DNA from: JACDAN01 sp963847235 | GTDB lineage: Bacteria; Actinomycetota; Thermoleophilia; Gaiellales; Gaiellaceae | Reading direction: 5' to 3' | Length of the DNA stretch: 64,000 nt | Assembly: GCA_963847235.1 (NCBI GenBank) | Contig: CAWJYU010000004.1 | Span: 186,001-250,000, forward strand | Shown here: positions 1 through 8,450 of the stretch, piece by piece | Numbering within the stretch: the first letter of the stretch is position 1 | How the letters are laid out: the number at the start of each line of letters is the position of its first letter | Notes under the pieces: model-generated | The model's database searches: none | What the model was told of the DNA's origin: nothing | The model's input: the letters and a program-made list of their open reading frames with translations, nothing else | Translations under genes and position numbers: made by a program

Positions 1-63
1 CACGGGTACCGGATCCCGGATCGGCGGCGCCCGGCTCCCACCCGCGAAGGCTGACCGCAGCGC

Positions 64-240
64 GTCTAGAGAGAGGCCTGACGCGAGATTTCGCCGGGCC
101 GGTGACGCACCAGACACGGCGCCGGATCAGCACGTTCGCCCGCGACACGTAGCGCTGCTACGCGCCGCGAACGACCGCACTGCCCGGCTTGGTCTGGAGC
201 GCCACCGACTGCGGCCAAATCTCGCATCAGACCTCTAGAC
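64..240. repeat. Imperfect 177-base palindrome (MITE-like or structured RNA)
   Basis: The outer ends are inverted repeats. The left arm begins GTCTAGAG at 64 and runs to 91; the right arm 217-240 ends CTCTAGAC and its reverse complement matches with two mismatches and a 4-base gap. Pairing continues inwards through GGCCG, CCAGAC and CGTTCGC blocks to a near-central GTAGC-GCT-GCTAC hairpin at 149-161. The whole segment can fold as one long hairpin. It lies directly upstream of ccmE and contains no convincing gene. It could be a miniature inverted-repeat element or a transcribed structure; no target-site duplication was established. Confidence 0.5.
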
Positions 241-248
241 TTTTCGGC

Positions 249-638
249 GTGGCCCGGCGCTCGAGCCCAGCCCGCCTCGTCATCGCCCTGTCCGTGGCGG
301 CGATGCTGGCGATCTTCCTGCTCTACACCTCGATCGCCGGCGGCACGCCGCAGCTGCGGCCGAGCCAGCTGAACGGCCGCACTGGCGAGATCACGATCGT
401 CGGAAAGGTCGTCGCGCCGGTCGAGCGGAGCGGGCGCACGATCCGGTTTCGGGTCAAGGACATCGAGGGGAGCTCGTCGGTCCGTCTTCCGGTCACATAC
501 TCGGGCTCGGTGCCCGACATGTTCAAGGTCGGGCGCGACATCTCGCTGAAGGGACGGCTGCGCGGCGGCACCTTCGTCGGCGCTCCGGGCACGCTCGTCA
601 CGAAGTGCCCGTCCAAGTACACCTCCAAAGAGACCTAA
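249..638 (+). CDS. ccmE: Cytochrome c maturation protein CcmE, Cys-type heme chaperone
   Basis: CcmE is the periplasmic-side heme chaperone of System I cytochrome c maturation; it carries heme from CcmC to the CcmF lyase. The 129-residue product has a short basic N-terminus, one membrane anchor at about residues 9-30 and an OB-fold beta domain. The heme-binding position reads CPSKY (Cys120, Tyr124), the CxxxY variant, where the classical protein has HxxxY. The GTG at 249 is chosen because it starts directly before the anchor, and the region upstream belongs to the palindrome. Its stop abuts the ccmF start, so the two are probably cotranscribed. Confidence 0.82.
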   Translation: MARRSSPARLVIALSVAAMLAIFLLYTSIAGGTPQLRPSQLNGRTGEITIVGKVVAPVERSGRTIRFRVKDIEGSSSVRLPVTYSGSVPDMFKVGRDISLKGRLRGGTFVGAPGTLVTKCPSKYTSKET

Positions 639-2630
639 GTGCCTGAGCTCGGGCGCGCAGCGCTCATCGTCTGCCTCGGGCTGGCCGTCTACGCCGTCGT
701 CGCGGGCGCGATCGCTGCGCGGCAGCGGCGGCAGCGGCTCGCGGAGTCCGCTCAGAACGCCGTCGTCGCCTCCTTCGGCGCCGCTCTCGTCGGCTCGGCG
801 GTGCTGTTCACGGCCCTCGTCCAGAACGACTTCTCGTTCGCCTACGTCGCCGACCACACGAGCCGGGAGCTGCCGCTCGCCTACACGATCTCGGCCTTCT
901 GGGGCGGGCAGGAAGGCTCGCTCCTGCTCTGGCTCCTGATCCTCACCGGCTTCTCGGCGGTCGCGGTGCTCCTCGCCAGGAGGTCGGCACCGAGCCTGCT
1001 CCCCTGGTCGGTGCCGATCCTCGGCGGGGTGATCACGTTCTTCGCGTTCATGCTCGTCGCGGTGTCGAGCCCGTTCGCGACCCAGGCGGCACCGGCGGAC
1101 GGCGGCGGCCTCAACCCGAGCCTCCAGAACCCGTACATGCTGGCCCACCCGCCGATGCTCTACCTCGGGTTCGTCGGGTTGACGATCCCGTTCGCCTTCG
1201 CGATGGGCGCGCTCGTGGCGCGGCGCAGCGACGAGCTCTGGATCGTCGTGACCCGCCGGTGGACGCTCGTCGCCTGGACGTTCCTCGGCTTCGGGCAGCT
1301 TCTCGGCGCCCACTGGGCCTACGTCGAGGTTGGGTGGGGCGGGTACTTCGCGTGGGATCCAGTCGAGAACGCGGCGCTGATGCCGTGGCTCGCAGCGACG
1401 GCGTTCCTGCACTCCGTGATGATCCAGGAGAAGCGCGGGATGCTGAAGATCTGGAACGTCGTCCTCGTGATCGGGGCGTTCGCACTGGCGCTGTTCGGGA
1501 CCTTCCTGACGCGCTCCGGGATCATCAGCTCGATCCACTCCTTCACGGAGAGCTCGATCGGGCCGTGGTTCCTCGGCTTCATCGGCGTCGTGCTGGCGGG
1601 GTCGATCCTGCTCCTCCTGTCCCGGCTTCCGCTGCTCCGGTCGAAGACGCGGCTCGAGTCGCCGGTGTCGCGCGAGGCGAGCTTTCTCTACAACAACCTG
1701 CTGCTGGTCGCCTTCTGCCTGACGATCCTCTGGGGCGTCCTCTACCCGGTGCTGACCGAGGCTCTCCGCGGCGAGGCCGTGACGGTCGGGCCGCCGTACT
1801 ACAACTTCTTCCTCAAGGCCTTCGGGCTGCCGCTGCTCCTGCTGATGGGCATCGGGCCGCTGATCGCCTGGCGCCGGGCTTCGCTGCGCGGCCTCGGGAG
1901 GACGTTCGCGTGGCCGGCGGCCTTCGCGCTCGGCTGCGGCGTGATCCTCCTGGCGCTCGGCGCGGGCTCGTCGGTCCCGGGCCTCGTCGGGTACACGTTC
2001 TGCGCCTTCGTGCTCGCGTCCGTCGTGCTCGAGTTCGTGCGCGGGACCCGTGCGCGGCACGCGCTCGGAAGCTCCTCCTGGCCGGGCGCCTTCTCTTCGC
2101 TCGTCGCCCGAAACCGGCGCCGGTACGGCGGCTACGTCGTCCACGCGTCGATCGTGCTGCTCGCCATCGGTGTCGTCGGGTCCAGCGCCTACGACACGAT
2201 CTCCGACGCGCAGCTCCGCCCGGGCCAGTCGGTGTCGGTCGGCGGCTACGACCTCCGTTACCGCGGCGTCGAGGAGTCCCGCGGAGCGAACGCGCAGGAG
2301 ATCAGGGCCGTCGTGGACGTGTCGCGGGACGGTGAGCAGCTGGGAACGCTGCGGCCGGGCAAGAACCGCTACTTCGCCGAGCAGCAGGTCTCCAACGAGG
2401 CCGCGATTCGGTCCGATCCGCTGAACGGGGAGGATCTGTTCCTCATCGCCGACCAGATCGACGGCAACACGCTCTTCCTCAGAGTCCTCGTCAAGCCGCT
2501 GGTCAACCTGATCTGGTTCGCAGGGTTCGTGTTCCTCGGCGGCGCGTTGATCGCCCTCTGGCCCGACGCCCGGGAGCAGCGCCGGCTGGCCGTCCGGTAC
2601 GGCGGCCGCGAAGCACTCGCCGGCGCGTGA
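639..2630 (+). CDS. ccmF: Heme lyase CcmF (cytochrome c maturation)
   Basis: Large polytopic membrane protein of 663 residues that ligates heme from CcmE to apocytochrome c. The conserved tryptophan-rich signatures are visible: WGGQEGSLLLW at about residue 88, and FAWDPVENAALMPW at about 238, the WWD-type heme-handling motif. Many hydrophobic segments run the length of the protein, with a periplasmic domain near the C-terminus before the last helix. The GTG at 639 follows the ccmE stop with no gap, and its stop overlaps the next start in GTGA. Length matches the CcmF family. Confidence 0.93.
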   Translation: MPELGRAALIVCLGLAVYAVVAGAIAARQRRQRLAESAQNAVVASFGAALVGSAVLFTALVQNDFSFAYVADHTSRELPLAYTISAFWGGQEGSLLLWLLILTGFSAVAVLLARRSAPSLLPWSVPILGGVITFFAFMLVAVSSPFATQAAPADGGGLNPSLQNPYMLAHPPMLYLGFVGLTIPFAFAMGALVARRSDELWIVVTRRWTLVAWTFLGFGQLLGAHWAYVEVGWGGYFAWDPVENAALMPWLAATAFLHSVMIQEKRGMLKIWNVVLVIGAFALALFGTFLTRSGIISSIHSFTESSIGPWFLGFIGVVLAGSILLLLSRLPLLRSKTRLESPVSREASFLYNNLLLVAFCLTILWGVLYPVLTEALRGEAVTVGPPYYNFFLKAFGLPLLLLMGIGPLIAWRRASLRGLGRTFAWPAAFALGCGVILLALGAGSSVPGLVGYTFCAFVLASVVLEFVRGTRARHALGSSSWPGAFSSLVARNRRRYGGYVVHASIVLLAIGVVGSSAYDTISDAQLRPGQSVSVGGYDLRYRGVEESRGANAQEIRAVVDVSRDGEQLGTLRPGKNRYFAEQQVSNEAAIRSDPLNGEDLFLIADQIDGNTLFLRVLVKPLVNLIWFAGFVFLGGALIALWPDAREQRRLAVRYGGREALAGA

Positions 2631-2959
2631 GCCCCGAGCTCCTGCTCGGCGCGCTGCTGGCAGCCGCCGCCGTCGTCTTCGTCGCGGTCCCCTTCCTGCG
2701 GGCCAAGGCGCCGCCTGAGCAGGCGACGCCGGCAGATGAGGCGCTTGCGGCGGCGGAGGAGCGAGATCGCGTCCTCGCAGAGCTCAAGGAGCTGGAGTTC
2801 GACCACCGCACGGGCAAGATCACCGACGAGGACTACCGGAACCAGGTGTATCCGCTCAGACGCCAGGCGGCGGCATTGTTGCCATCGGAGACTCCGAAAG
2901 AGGCCTCAGAGCAGCAGTTTTCGGCGCCTAAGCTCCCATCCAGCCGATCGGACGGGTAG
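2627..2959 (+). CDS. CcmI-like short cytochrome c biogenesis protein
   Basis: Product of 110 residues with one N-terminal membrane helix (about residues 4-22). A charged segment follows with the pattern ELEFDHRTGKITDEDY, typical of the N-terminal part of CcmI/CycH-type assembly factors and of short actinobacterial homologues that lack the TPR domain. It overlaps the ccmF stop by four bases (GTGA), which supports translational coupling and a role in presenting apocytochrome to CcmF. The family call rests on this short motif and the context. No catalytic function is implied. Confidence 0.65.
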   Translation: MSPELLLGALLAAAAVVFVAVPFLRAKAPPEQATPADEALAAAEERDRVLAELKELEFDHRTGKITDEDYRNQVYPLRRQAAALLPSETPKEASEQQFSAPKLPSSRSDG

Positions 2960-3017
2960 GATCCCCCGAATTCCGGGCCCGGGAGGGAGGTCTCCCCGGT
3001 TCGAGAACACGGTTCGT

Positions 3018-4199
3018 ATGGCTCGACTACTCGTCTGCAGCCTCGTCGTCGTCCTGCTCGTCGCGGCTCCCGCGTCGGGCAGCCTCTACGACCGCAAGCA
3101 ACGGCTCGACAGCCAGGCGCAGGCGCTCCAGTCGAAGGCGGACGCCGCCCGCGCGCGTGAAGAGTCGCTCCGCGCCGAGATCGCCTCGGTCTCGGAGCGG
3201 ATCCAGGCGCTCGAGGCCGAGGTCGGCGATGTCTCCGTCCGCCTCGCCGCGCTGGAGGAGGACCTCGCGCTGCACCAGCGGAAGCTGGAGGCCGTCAAGG
3301 CGCTCTACCGGCTCCAGAGCGAGCGGCTCGCGTACCTGCGAGGGCAGTACAGCGTCGCCCAGATGCGCCTGGCCGACCGGCTCGTCGCGATCTACGAGGG
3401 CGAGGACCCCACGACGCTCGACATCGTCCTCGAGGCGGACAGCTTCAGCGACGCCCTCGACCAGATCGACTATCTCGACTCGATCGCGGCGCAGGACCGG
3501 CGAGTCGTCCGGCACGTCACCGGCGCGCGCGACCACATGCGCGACCTCAAGGAGCGCACCGGAAGGACGAAGGAGCGGGTCGCCACGGCCACGCGCATCG
3601 TCGAGATCCGGACGCAGCAGCAGCGCGCCGCCTACGACCAGCTGCTGATCTCACGCAGGGGGCTCGCGCAGGCGCGGAGCGCGAAGCGGGAGGCGAGGGA
3701 CGAGGCGCACGAGGCCGCCGAGCAGTACGAGGGCAAGGCGGAGGAGCTGCTGAAGGTCAGCGCCCAGCTCGCCGCCCGGATCAACGCGGCGCAATCCGGC
3801 CCGAGCTACTCCAGCACCGGCGACGGCACGGTCTCTGCGAGCGGGATGGTCTGGCCGGTCGGCGGGCCGGTGGTCAGCGGCTTCGGCTGGCGCTGGGGAC
3901 GGATGCACGAGGGGATCGACATCGCCGCCGGCTACGGGACGCCGATCCAGGCGGCGGCATCGGGCAACGTGATCTACGCCGGCTGGATGGGCGGCTACGG
4001 GAACCTGATCATCATCGACCACGGCAACGGCGTCGCCACCGCGTACGCCCACCAGTCGAGCTTCGTCGTCGGCGGCGGGGCGGTGTCCCAGGGACAGACC
4101 ATCGGCTACGTCGGCTGCACCGGTCACTGCTTCGGGCCGCACCTGCACTTCGAGGTCCGGGCGAACGGGGCGGCGGTCGACCCTCTCGGTTACCTGTAG
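3018..4199 (+). CDS. Secreted coiled-coil M23 peptidase (EnvC/NlpD-like murein hydrolase)
   Basis: The 393-residue product begins with a signal peptide (MARLLVCSLVVVLLVAAPASG), followed by about 230 residues of charged coiled coil. The C-terminal LytM/M23 domain carries the zinc ligands HEGID at about residue 297 and HLHFEV at about 375. The layout is that of EnvC-type proteins that cleave or activate cleavage of peptidoglycan during cell separation. All M23 metal ligands are present, so it could be enzymatically active. The ATG at 3018 is chosen because it places the signal peptide at the terminus; the reading frame stays open upstream through the ccmI-like gene. Confidence 0.88.
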   Translation: MARLLVCSLVVVLLVAAPASGSLYDRKQRLDSQAQALQSKADAARAREESLRAEIASVSERIQALEAEVGDVSVRLAALEEDLALHQRKLEAVKALYRLQSERLAYLRGQYSVAQMRLADRLVAIYEGEDPTTLDIVLEADSFSDALDQIDYLDSIAAQDRRVVRHVTGARDHMRDLKERTGRTKERVATATRIVEIRTQQQRAAYDQLLISRRGLAQARSAKREARDEAHEAAEQYEGKAEELLKVSAQLAARINAAQSGPSYSSTGDGTVSASGMVWPVGGPVVSGFGWRWGRMHEGIDIAAGYGTPIQAAASGNVIYAGWMGGYGNLIIIDHGNGVATAYAHQSSFVVGGGAVSQGQTIGYVGCTGHCFGPHLHFEVRANGAAVDPLGYL

Positions 4200-4245
4200 G
4201 CGGGGGAGGCCGAAAGACGAGCCCCATTTTTGAAGCAGGGGCGCT

Positions 4246-4340
4246 TATAGTTTCCGCGCTGCAAGCCTCGCGCGCTCTTGGCTTGCGGCACTGTCGTCTC
4301 CCGACGGCGCCGGCCGCCCTCCGGGGCGGCCGGTCGTTCT
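4246..4340 (+). ncRNA. Possible small RNA between M23 gene and hpt
   Basis: A -10-like TATAGT (4246-4251) is followed by a GCAAGCC/GGCTTGC stem (4261-4286) and then by the strong hairpin at 4310-4333 with a short T-rich tail. No supported gene occupies this 140-base gap. A transcript of roughly 75 bases would fit. The -35 region is weak, so this is only a suggestion. The same hairpin may simply end the converging hpt transcript. Confidence 0.2.
4310..4340. terminator. Strong GC hairpin between M23 gene and hpt
   Basis: A perfect 10-bp stem (CCGGCCGCCC at 4310-4319 and GGGCGGCCGG at 4324-4333) with the loop TCCG is followed by TCGTTCTT on the plus strand. It lies between convergent genes, just past the hpt stop on the minus strand, and probably ends transcription from both sides. 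Confidence 0.6.
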
Positions 4341-4871
4341 TCAGGAAGGCTTGAGCAGGCGCAGGTCAGGCAGGTTGCGCCACTTGCCGTCGAGATCGAA
4401 GCCGTAGCCGACGAAGAACTCGTCCGGCACCGTGAAACCCACATACCGGACGGGGAGATCCTCGACGAGACGCCGGTACGGGCGATCCAGGAGAGCGACC
4501 GCTGCCAGGGAGCTCGGTTCCCGCAGCGCCAGCGTCTTGACCAGGAAGTTGAGCGTCATCCCCGTGTCCACCACGTCCTCGACGAGGAGGACGTCCCGGC
4601 CCTTGATGCTCAATCCGAGGTCCTTCAGGAGCCGGACGCGTCCGCCGCCGCCTCCGTTCCCCTCGTAGCCCGCCAGGGCGAAGAAGTCGAGGTTGTGGAC
4701 GATCGGAAGCGCGCGCGAGAGATCCGACAAGAAGACGATCGCCGTCTTCAGCGAGGCGACGAGGATCGGCTCCCGCCCGCCGTAGTCGGCCGCGACGGCG
4801 CCTCCGAGCTCGTCGACCCGAGCCTTCAGGTCCTCGGCGGAGAGGTAGACCTCCCCGATTCGCGCGTCCAG
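4341..4871 (-). CDS. hpt: Hypoxanthine phosphoribosyltransferase, non-AUG start
   Basis: Purine salvage enzyme that joins hypoxanthine or guanine to PRPP. The PRPP loop VEDVVDTGMTL and the purine-binding segment VGFTVPDEFFVGYG are intact. The only ATG (4730) would remove the conserved N-terminal segment ASLKTAIVFLSDL, so translation must start upstream. No ATG, GTG or TTG exists in the open extension. CTG at 4871 (about 176 residues) is the most plausible start and ATT further upstream is an alternative. The upstream minus-strand gene ends at 4880, which suggests translational coupling. Confidence 0.85.
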   Translation of the reverse strand: MDARIGEVYLSAEDLKARVDELGGAVAADYGGREPILVASLKTAIVFLSDLSRALPIVHNLDFFALAGYEGNGGGGGRVRLLKDLGLSIKGRDVLLVEDVVDTGMTLNFLVKTLALREPSSLAAVALLDRPYRRLVEDLPVRYVGFTVPDEFFVGYGFDLDGKWRNLPDLRLLKPS

Positions 4872-4879
4872 CTCGGGTG

Positions 4880-5248
4880 CTACGAGGCCAGATCCAGTCG
4901 GTATCGCTGGGCCAATCGCTCGATGTCCCGACGATAGAAGAGCTTGACGTTCACGTCGGGGTAGCGCTCACGAAGCTTGCGCAGCTTGCGGTTCTTCCGT
5001 GTCACGAGCGACTGCTTCATCACGGTCAGCTCGACGTAGAGGTTCTGCTCGGGAAGGTAGAAGTCGGGCGCGAACGCCTCGATCACACGACCGTCGGCCG
5101 ATCGCTCGAGCACGAACGTGTGCGGCTCGTACATCCAGGGGATGCCGTAGTAGTCGAGCAGCTTCGCGCACTCGAGCTCGACCTGGTGGGCGAAGCATGG
5201 CTCCCCGTCCCCACGATATGCCTGGAAATCAGAGACTTTTTCGGCCAC
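4880..5248 (-). CDS. Small PD-(D/E)XK nuclease-like protein
   Basis: Product of about 122 residues with the pattern FAPDFYLPEQNLYVELTVMK. This matches the core of restriction-endonuclease-like folds: an Asp, then a hydrophobic strand ending in E-x-T, where the usual Lys is replaced. Residues upstream (HQVELECAKLLDYYGIPW) fit the first helix of that fold. It lies nine bases before hpt on the same strand, so the two probably share a transcript. Its substrate is unknown and nuclease activity is not demonstrated. The GTG at 5248 is the chosen start; no ribosome-binding site was seen. Confidence 0.6.
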   Translation of the reverse strand: MAEKVSDFQAYRGDGEPCFAHQVELECAKLLDYYGIPWMYEPHTFVLERSADGRVIEAFAPDFYLPEQNLYVELTVMKQSLVTRKNRKLRKLRERYPDVNVKLFYRRDIERLAQRYRLDLAS

Positions 5249-5311
5249 CCGACCCGGAGGGTAGCGACAGCCTCGGACACCGCGCCTAGCCTGGCTTCCT
5301 ACACTTCGAGC

Positions 5312-6112
5312 ATGCCGGGCCGCGACGGGTCGAGGACGATCGCCCACATCTCGGACATCCACTGCGGTGGGCCCGACTTCGTGCCGAGCCTGATGGAGCG
5401 CGCGGTCGCCGAGATCAACGAGCTCGAGCCGGATCTCATCATCTGCTCGGGCGACCTGACGACGTTCGGGTTCAAGCAGGAGTATCTGATGGCGCGGGAG
5501 TATCTGGATCGCCTGAACTGCGACCGCATGGTCGTGATCCCGGGCAATCACGACTCGCGGAACGTCGGATATCTGCACTTCGAGGAGTTCTTCGGCGACC
5601 GCCACTCCGTCCTGCGCATGGAGGAGATCACCGTCGTCGCTGTGGACTCGAGCGAGCCCGACCTCGACCACGGCCAGATCGGACGTGGCCGCTACTCGTG
5701 GATCGAGGAGCAGTTCGCACATCCGGCCGAATTCCGGATCTTCGTCATGCACCACCACCTGCTCCCGGTGCCGGGCACGGGCCGCGAGCGGAACATCGTC
5801 TACGACGCCGGCGACGTGATCGAGTGCCTCCAGGGCGCGCAGGTCGACCTCGTCCTGTCCGGGCACAAGCACGTCCCGTACGCGTGGCGGCTCGAGGACA
5901 TGTTCGTCGTCAACACCGGGACGGTGTCGTCGATCCGGCTCAGGGGCAATACGAGGCCCTGTTACAACGTCATCGAGTTGCACGGAAAGCACGTGGACGT
6001 CTGGCGCAAGTACCCGTTCCACGGGCAGGAGCGGATCATCCAGTTCTCGCTCGACACGCGGGCGTTCGAGAAGTACACGGCCCGGATCGAGGGCGAGGTG
6101 ACAACCAGGTGA
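5312..6112 (+). CDS. Calcineurin-like metallophosphoesterase
   Basis: The 266-residue protein has the full set of metallophosphoesterase motifs in order: DIHCGG near residue 14, GDLT, GNHD, the HHH cluster and GHKH. These bind a two-metal centre and hydrolyse phosphomonoesters or diesters such as cyclic nucleotides. The specific substrate cannot be read from sequence. A -10-like TACACT at 5300-5305 lies six bases before the ATG, so the message is probably leaderless. Its stop overlaps the next gene (GTGA), placing it first in the phosphoglycerate operon. Confidence 0.85.
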   Translation: MPGRDGSRTIAHISDIHCGGPDFVPSLMERAVAEINELEPDLIICSGDLTTFGFKQEYLMAREYLDRLNCDRMVVIPGNHDSRNVGYLHFEEFFGDRHSVLRMEEITVVAVDSSEPDLDHGQIGRGRYSWIEEQFAHPAEFRIFVMHHHLLPVPGTGRERNIVYDAGDVIECLQGAQVDLVLSGHKHVPYAWRLEDMFVVNTGTVSSIRLRGNTRPCYNVIELHGKHVDVWRKYPFHGQERIIQFSLDTRAFEKYTARIEGEVTTR

Positions 6113-7375
6113 GGGCGTTGGCGCTGATTGATGGAGAGCACTACGCGCCGGTCGTGCGCGACGCCCTGGCCGAGATTCCGCACGAGATCGTCGGCGCGCT
6201 CCTCGTCGGGGGGGCCGAGAAGCTCGTCGGCGGCGATGAGTACGGCGTACCGCTTGCGGCCGACTTCGAGGAGGCGGTCGCGCGGTTCGAGCCGGAGGTC
6301 GCCGTGGATGTCTCCGACGAGCCGGTCCTCGGTCCACGCGAGCGGTTCCGGCTGGCGAGCCGGTTCCTCGCGCTCGGGATCGCCTACGAGGGCGCCGATT
6401 TCTCGCTTCGCGTCCCCACGTACGAGCCGTTCGATCTTCCGTCGCTCGCCGTGATCGGGACGGGCAAGCGCCTCGGCAAGACGGCCGTCACCGGGTATGC
6501 GGCGCGGCTGCTCGCCGCCGACCGCGACCTCGTCGTCGTGTCGATGGGGCGCGGAGGGCCCGCGGAGCCACAGGTCGCCGACCTCCGCCCGACGCTCGAC
6601 GATCTCCTCGAGCTCTCGCGCGCCGGCGCGCACGCGGCGTCCGACTATCTGGAGACGGCCGCGCTCAGCGGCGTCCCGACGATCGGCTGCCGGCGGGCCG
6701 GCGGCGGGCTGGCCGGTGTCCCGTGGACGAGCAACGTCGCCGAGGGAATGCAGAAGGCGATCGGACGGGAGCCCGAATTCGTGATCTTCGACGGCAGCGG
6801 CGCCGCGATCCCGCCGGTCGCGGCACGGAGGCGGGTGCTGGTGGCCGGCGCCCACCAGCCGCCGGAGCTCGTCGTCGGCTACCTCAACGCCTACCGCATC
6901 CTCCTCTCCGACCTCGTCGTCCTGACCATGGCGGAGGAGGGAACCGCGCACGAGCAGCTCGCCGAGGCGGTTCGGGAGGTCAAGGACATCCCCGTGGTGG
7001 CGACCGTTCTCCGCCCTCGCCCGATCGAGCGGATCGAAGGAAAGCGCGTCGCGTTCTTCACGACCGCCGACCCGTCCGCGGCCGAGCTGTTGCAGCGGCA
7101 CCTACGCGACGAGCACGGTGCCGCCGACGTCACCGTGTCGTGCGAATCTCTCGCGGCGCGAGCAGCTGCGCGAGGACGTCGAGCGCGCGGATGCCGACAT
7201 CTTTCTGGTCGAGATCAAGGCCGCGGCGATCGATGTCGTCGCCCGGGCAGCGGCCGAGCGCGGCATTCCGGTCGTGTTCGCCGACAACGACGTCGTGCCG
7301 CTCGAGGGCCAGGCGAACCTCGACGAGGAGCTGCGCGCACTCGCGGAGACCGCCCAGCCGGAGCCGGTGATCTAG
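6109..7375 (+). pseudogene. Cyclic 2,3-diphosphoglycerate synthetase, frameshifted
   Basis: In methanogenic archaea this enzyme closes 2,3-diphosphoglycerate into cyclic 2,3-diphosphoglycerate with ATP. The product has the P-loop IGTGKRLGKTAV at about residue 118 and the SMGRGGPAEP segment characteristic of the family. The first frame runs to about 7150. The conserved remainder, from SRREQLREDVERADADIF to the TAG at 7373-7375, is in the next frame, so there is one extra base (or two missing) near 7150. Downstream codons are otherwise clean, so this may be a sequencing error rather than a dead gene. GTG at 6109 overlaps the previous stop. Confidence 0.75.
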
Positions 7376-7538
7376 TGCTCCCCCCAGCGATACACGCCTG
7401 CTTCTCGCCCGCGATCACGCGGCGCCAGAGGGCACCCTCCTCCTCACCAAGGCCGCGCAGCCTTGCCTCGTCGGAGTGCGCACTCTGGCTTGGTGCTCGC
7501 GACCGAGAAGCGGGGCAGCATCACTGGGAGGAGCACTG
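7376..7538. other. Gap before 2-phosphoglycerate kinase
   Basis: These 163 bases contain no supported gene. The frame of the kinase stays open upstream to about 7476, but that extension shows no conserved sequence and the ATG at 7539 has a good ribosome-binding site. No promoter or hairpin is clear. Confidence 0.4.
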
Positions 7539-8450
7539 ATGCCCGAGCGCCGCCGCATCGACCCGCTCCACCTCGGTACCGACGAGCATCCGTACTCGAA
7601 GGGCCTGATGGCGCGGGCCCTGATGCGTACCGGGCTCGGTGTCGCCGGGGCGTACGAGGTCGCCCGGCGCATCGAGCAGGACCTGGCTGCGAGCGGCAAG
7701 CGGACGGCCGACTTCGACCGGATCGAGGAGCTCGCTGTCGAGGTGCTCGGCGAGCCCGACGGCGGCCTGACGATCGGCCGGCTCCGGCGCTACCACGAGC
7801 TGGACGAGCTCGACATGCCGCTGATCATCCTGATGGGCGGGGCGACGGGCACGGGCAAGTCCACGGTCGCCTCGGAGGTGGCGTACCGTCTCGGGATCAC
7901 GCGCGTCACGTCGACCGACTTCGTGCGCCAGACGATGCGCGCCCTCTTCACGCCGGAGTTCCTGCCGGCGATCCACTATTCGAGCTTCGACGCCGGCCGG
8001 GCGCTGCCCACGGCGCAGGAGGAAGAGGTCGACCCCCTCCTCCACGGGTTCCTGGAGCAGACACGCCACGTCCTCGTCGGCGTCCAGGCGGCAATCGACC
8101 GCTCGCTCGAGGAAGGCTGGTCGATGGTGATCGAGGGCGTCCACCTCGTCCCGGGCATGCTTCCGCGTGAGGTCGAGAACGCGCTCGTCGTCGACTGTGT
8201 GATCACGATCGGGAACGAGGAGGCACACGCGGGGCACTTCTGGATCCGCGACATCGCGTCCGAGGGCCTCCGCCCGCTGGACAAGTACCTCGAGCGCCTG
8301 GGCGACATCCGGTACCTCCAGGACTACATCGTCGAGCGCGCCAGGGTGGAAGGTGTGCCGGTGGTCGAGAACACCGAGCGGCAGAAGGCGATCGGCGCCG
8401 TGCTGGAGCTCGTTCTGGCGGCGTCCGATCGGGTACAGGTCTCGTCGTGA
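7539..8450 (+). CDS. 2-phosphoglycerate kinase
   Basis: Phosphorylates 2-phosphoglycerate to 2,3-diphosphoglycerate, the step before cyclisation in methanogens. The 303-residue protein has an N-terminal ATP-cone-like segment (residues about 1-85) and a kinase domain with the P-loop GGATGTGKST at about residue 100, followed by the TSTDFVRQTMR segment conserved in the family. The start is fixed by GGAGGAG five bases upstream of the ATG. It follows the cyclic-diphosphoglycerate synthetase gene and overlaps glpX by four bases, so all three are likely one operon. Confidence 0.85.
   Translation: MPERRRIDPLHLGTDEHPYSKGLMARALMRTGLGVAGAYEVARRIEQDLAASGKRTADFDRIEELAVEVLGEPDGGLTIGRLRRYHELDELDMPLIILMGGATGTGKSTVASEVAYRLGITRVTSTDFVRQTMRALFTPEFLPAIHYSSFDAGRALPTAQEEEVDPLLHGFLEQTRHVLVGVQAAIDRSLEEGWSMVIEGVHLVPGMLPREVENALVVDCVITIGNEEAHAGHFWIRDIASEGLRPLDKYLERLGDIRYLQDYIVERARVEGVPVVENTERQKAIGAVLELVLAASDRVQVSS

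Noticed and set aside
66..2144. Minus-strand open frame of almost 700 codons opposite ccmE-ccmF
   Set aside because: Composition is Arg/Glu/Asp/Gln-rich without any domain, as expected opposite a GC-rich gene. The plus-strand ccm genes carry all recognised motifs.
7376..7538. Upstream extension of the 2-phosphoglycerate kinase to about 7476
   Set aside because: The extension has no conserved sequence and the ATG at 7539 has a good ribosome-binding site at normal distance.
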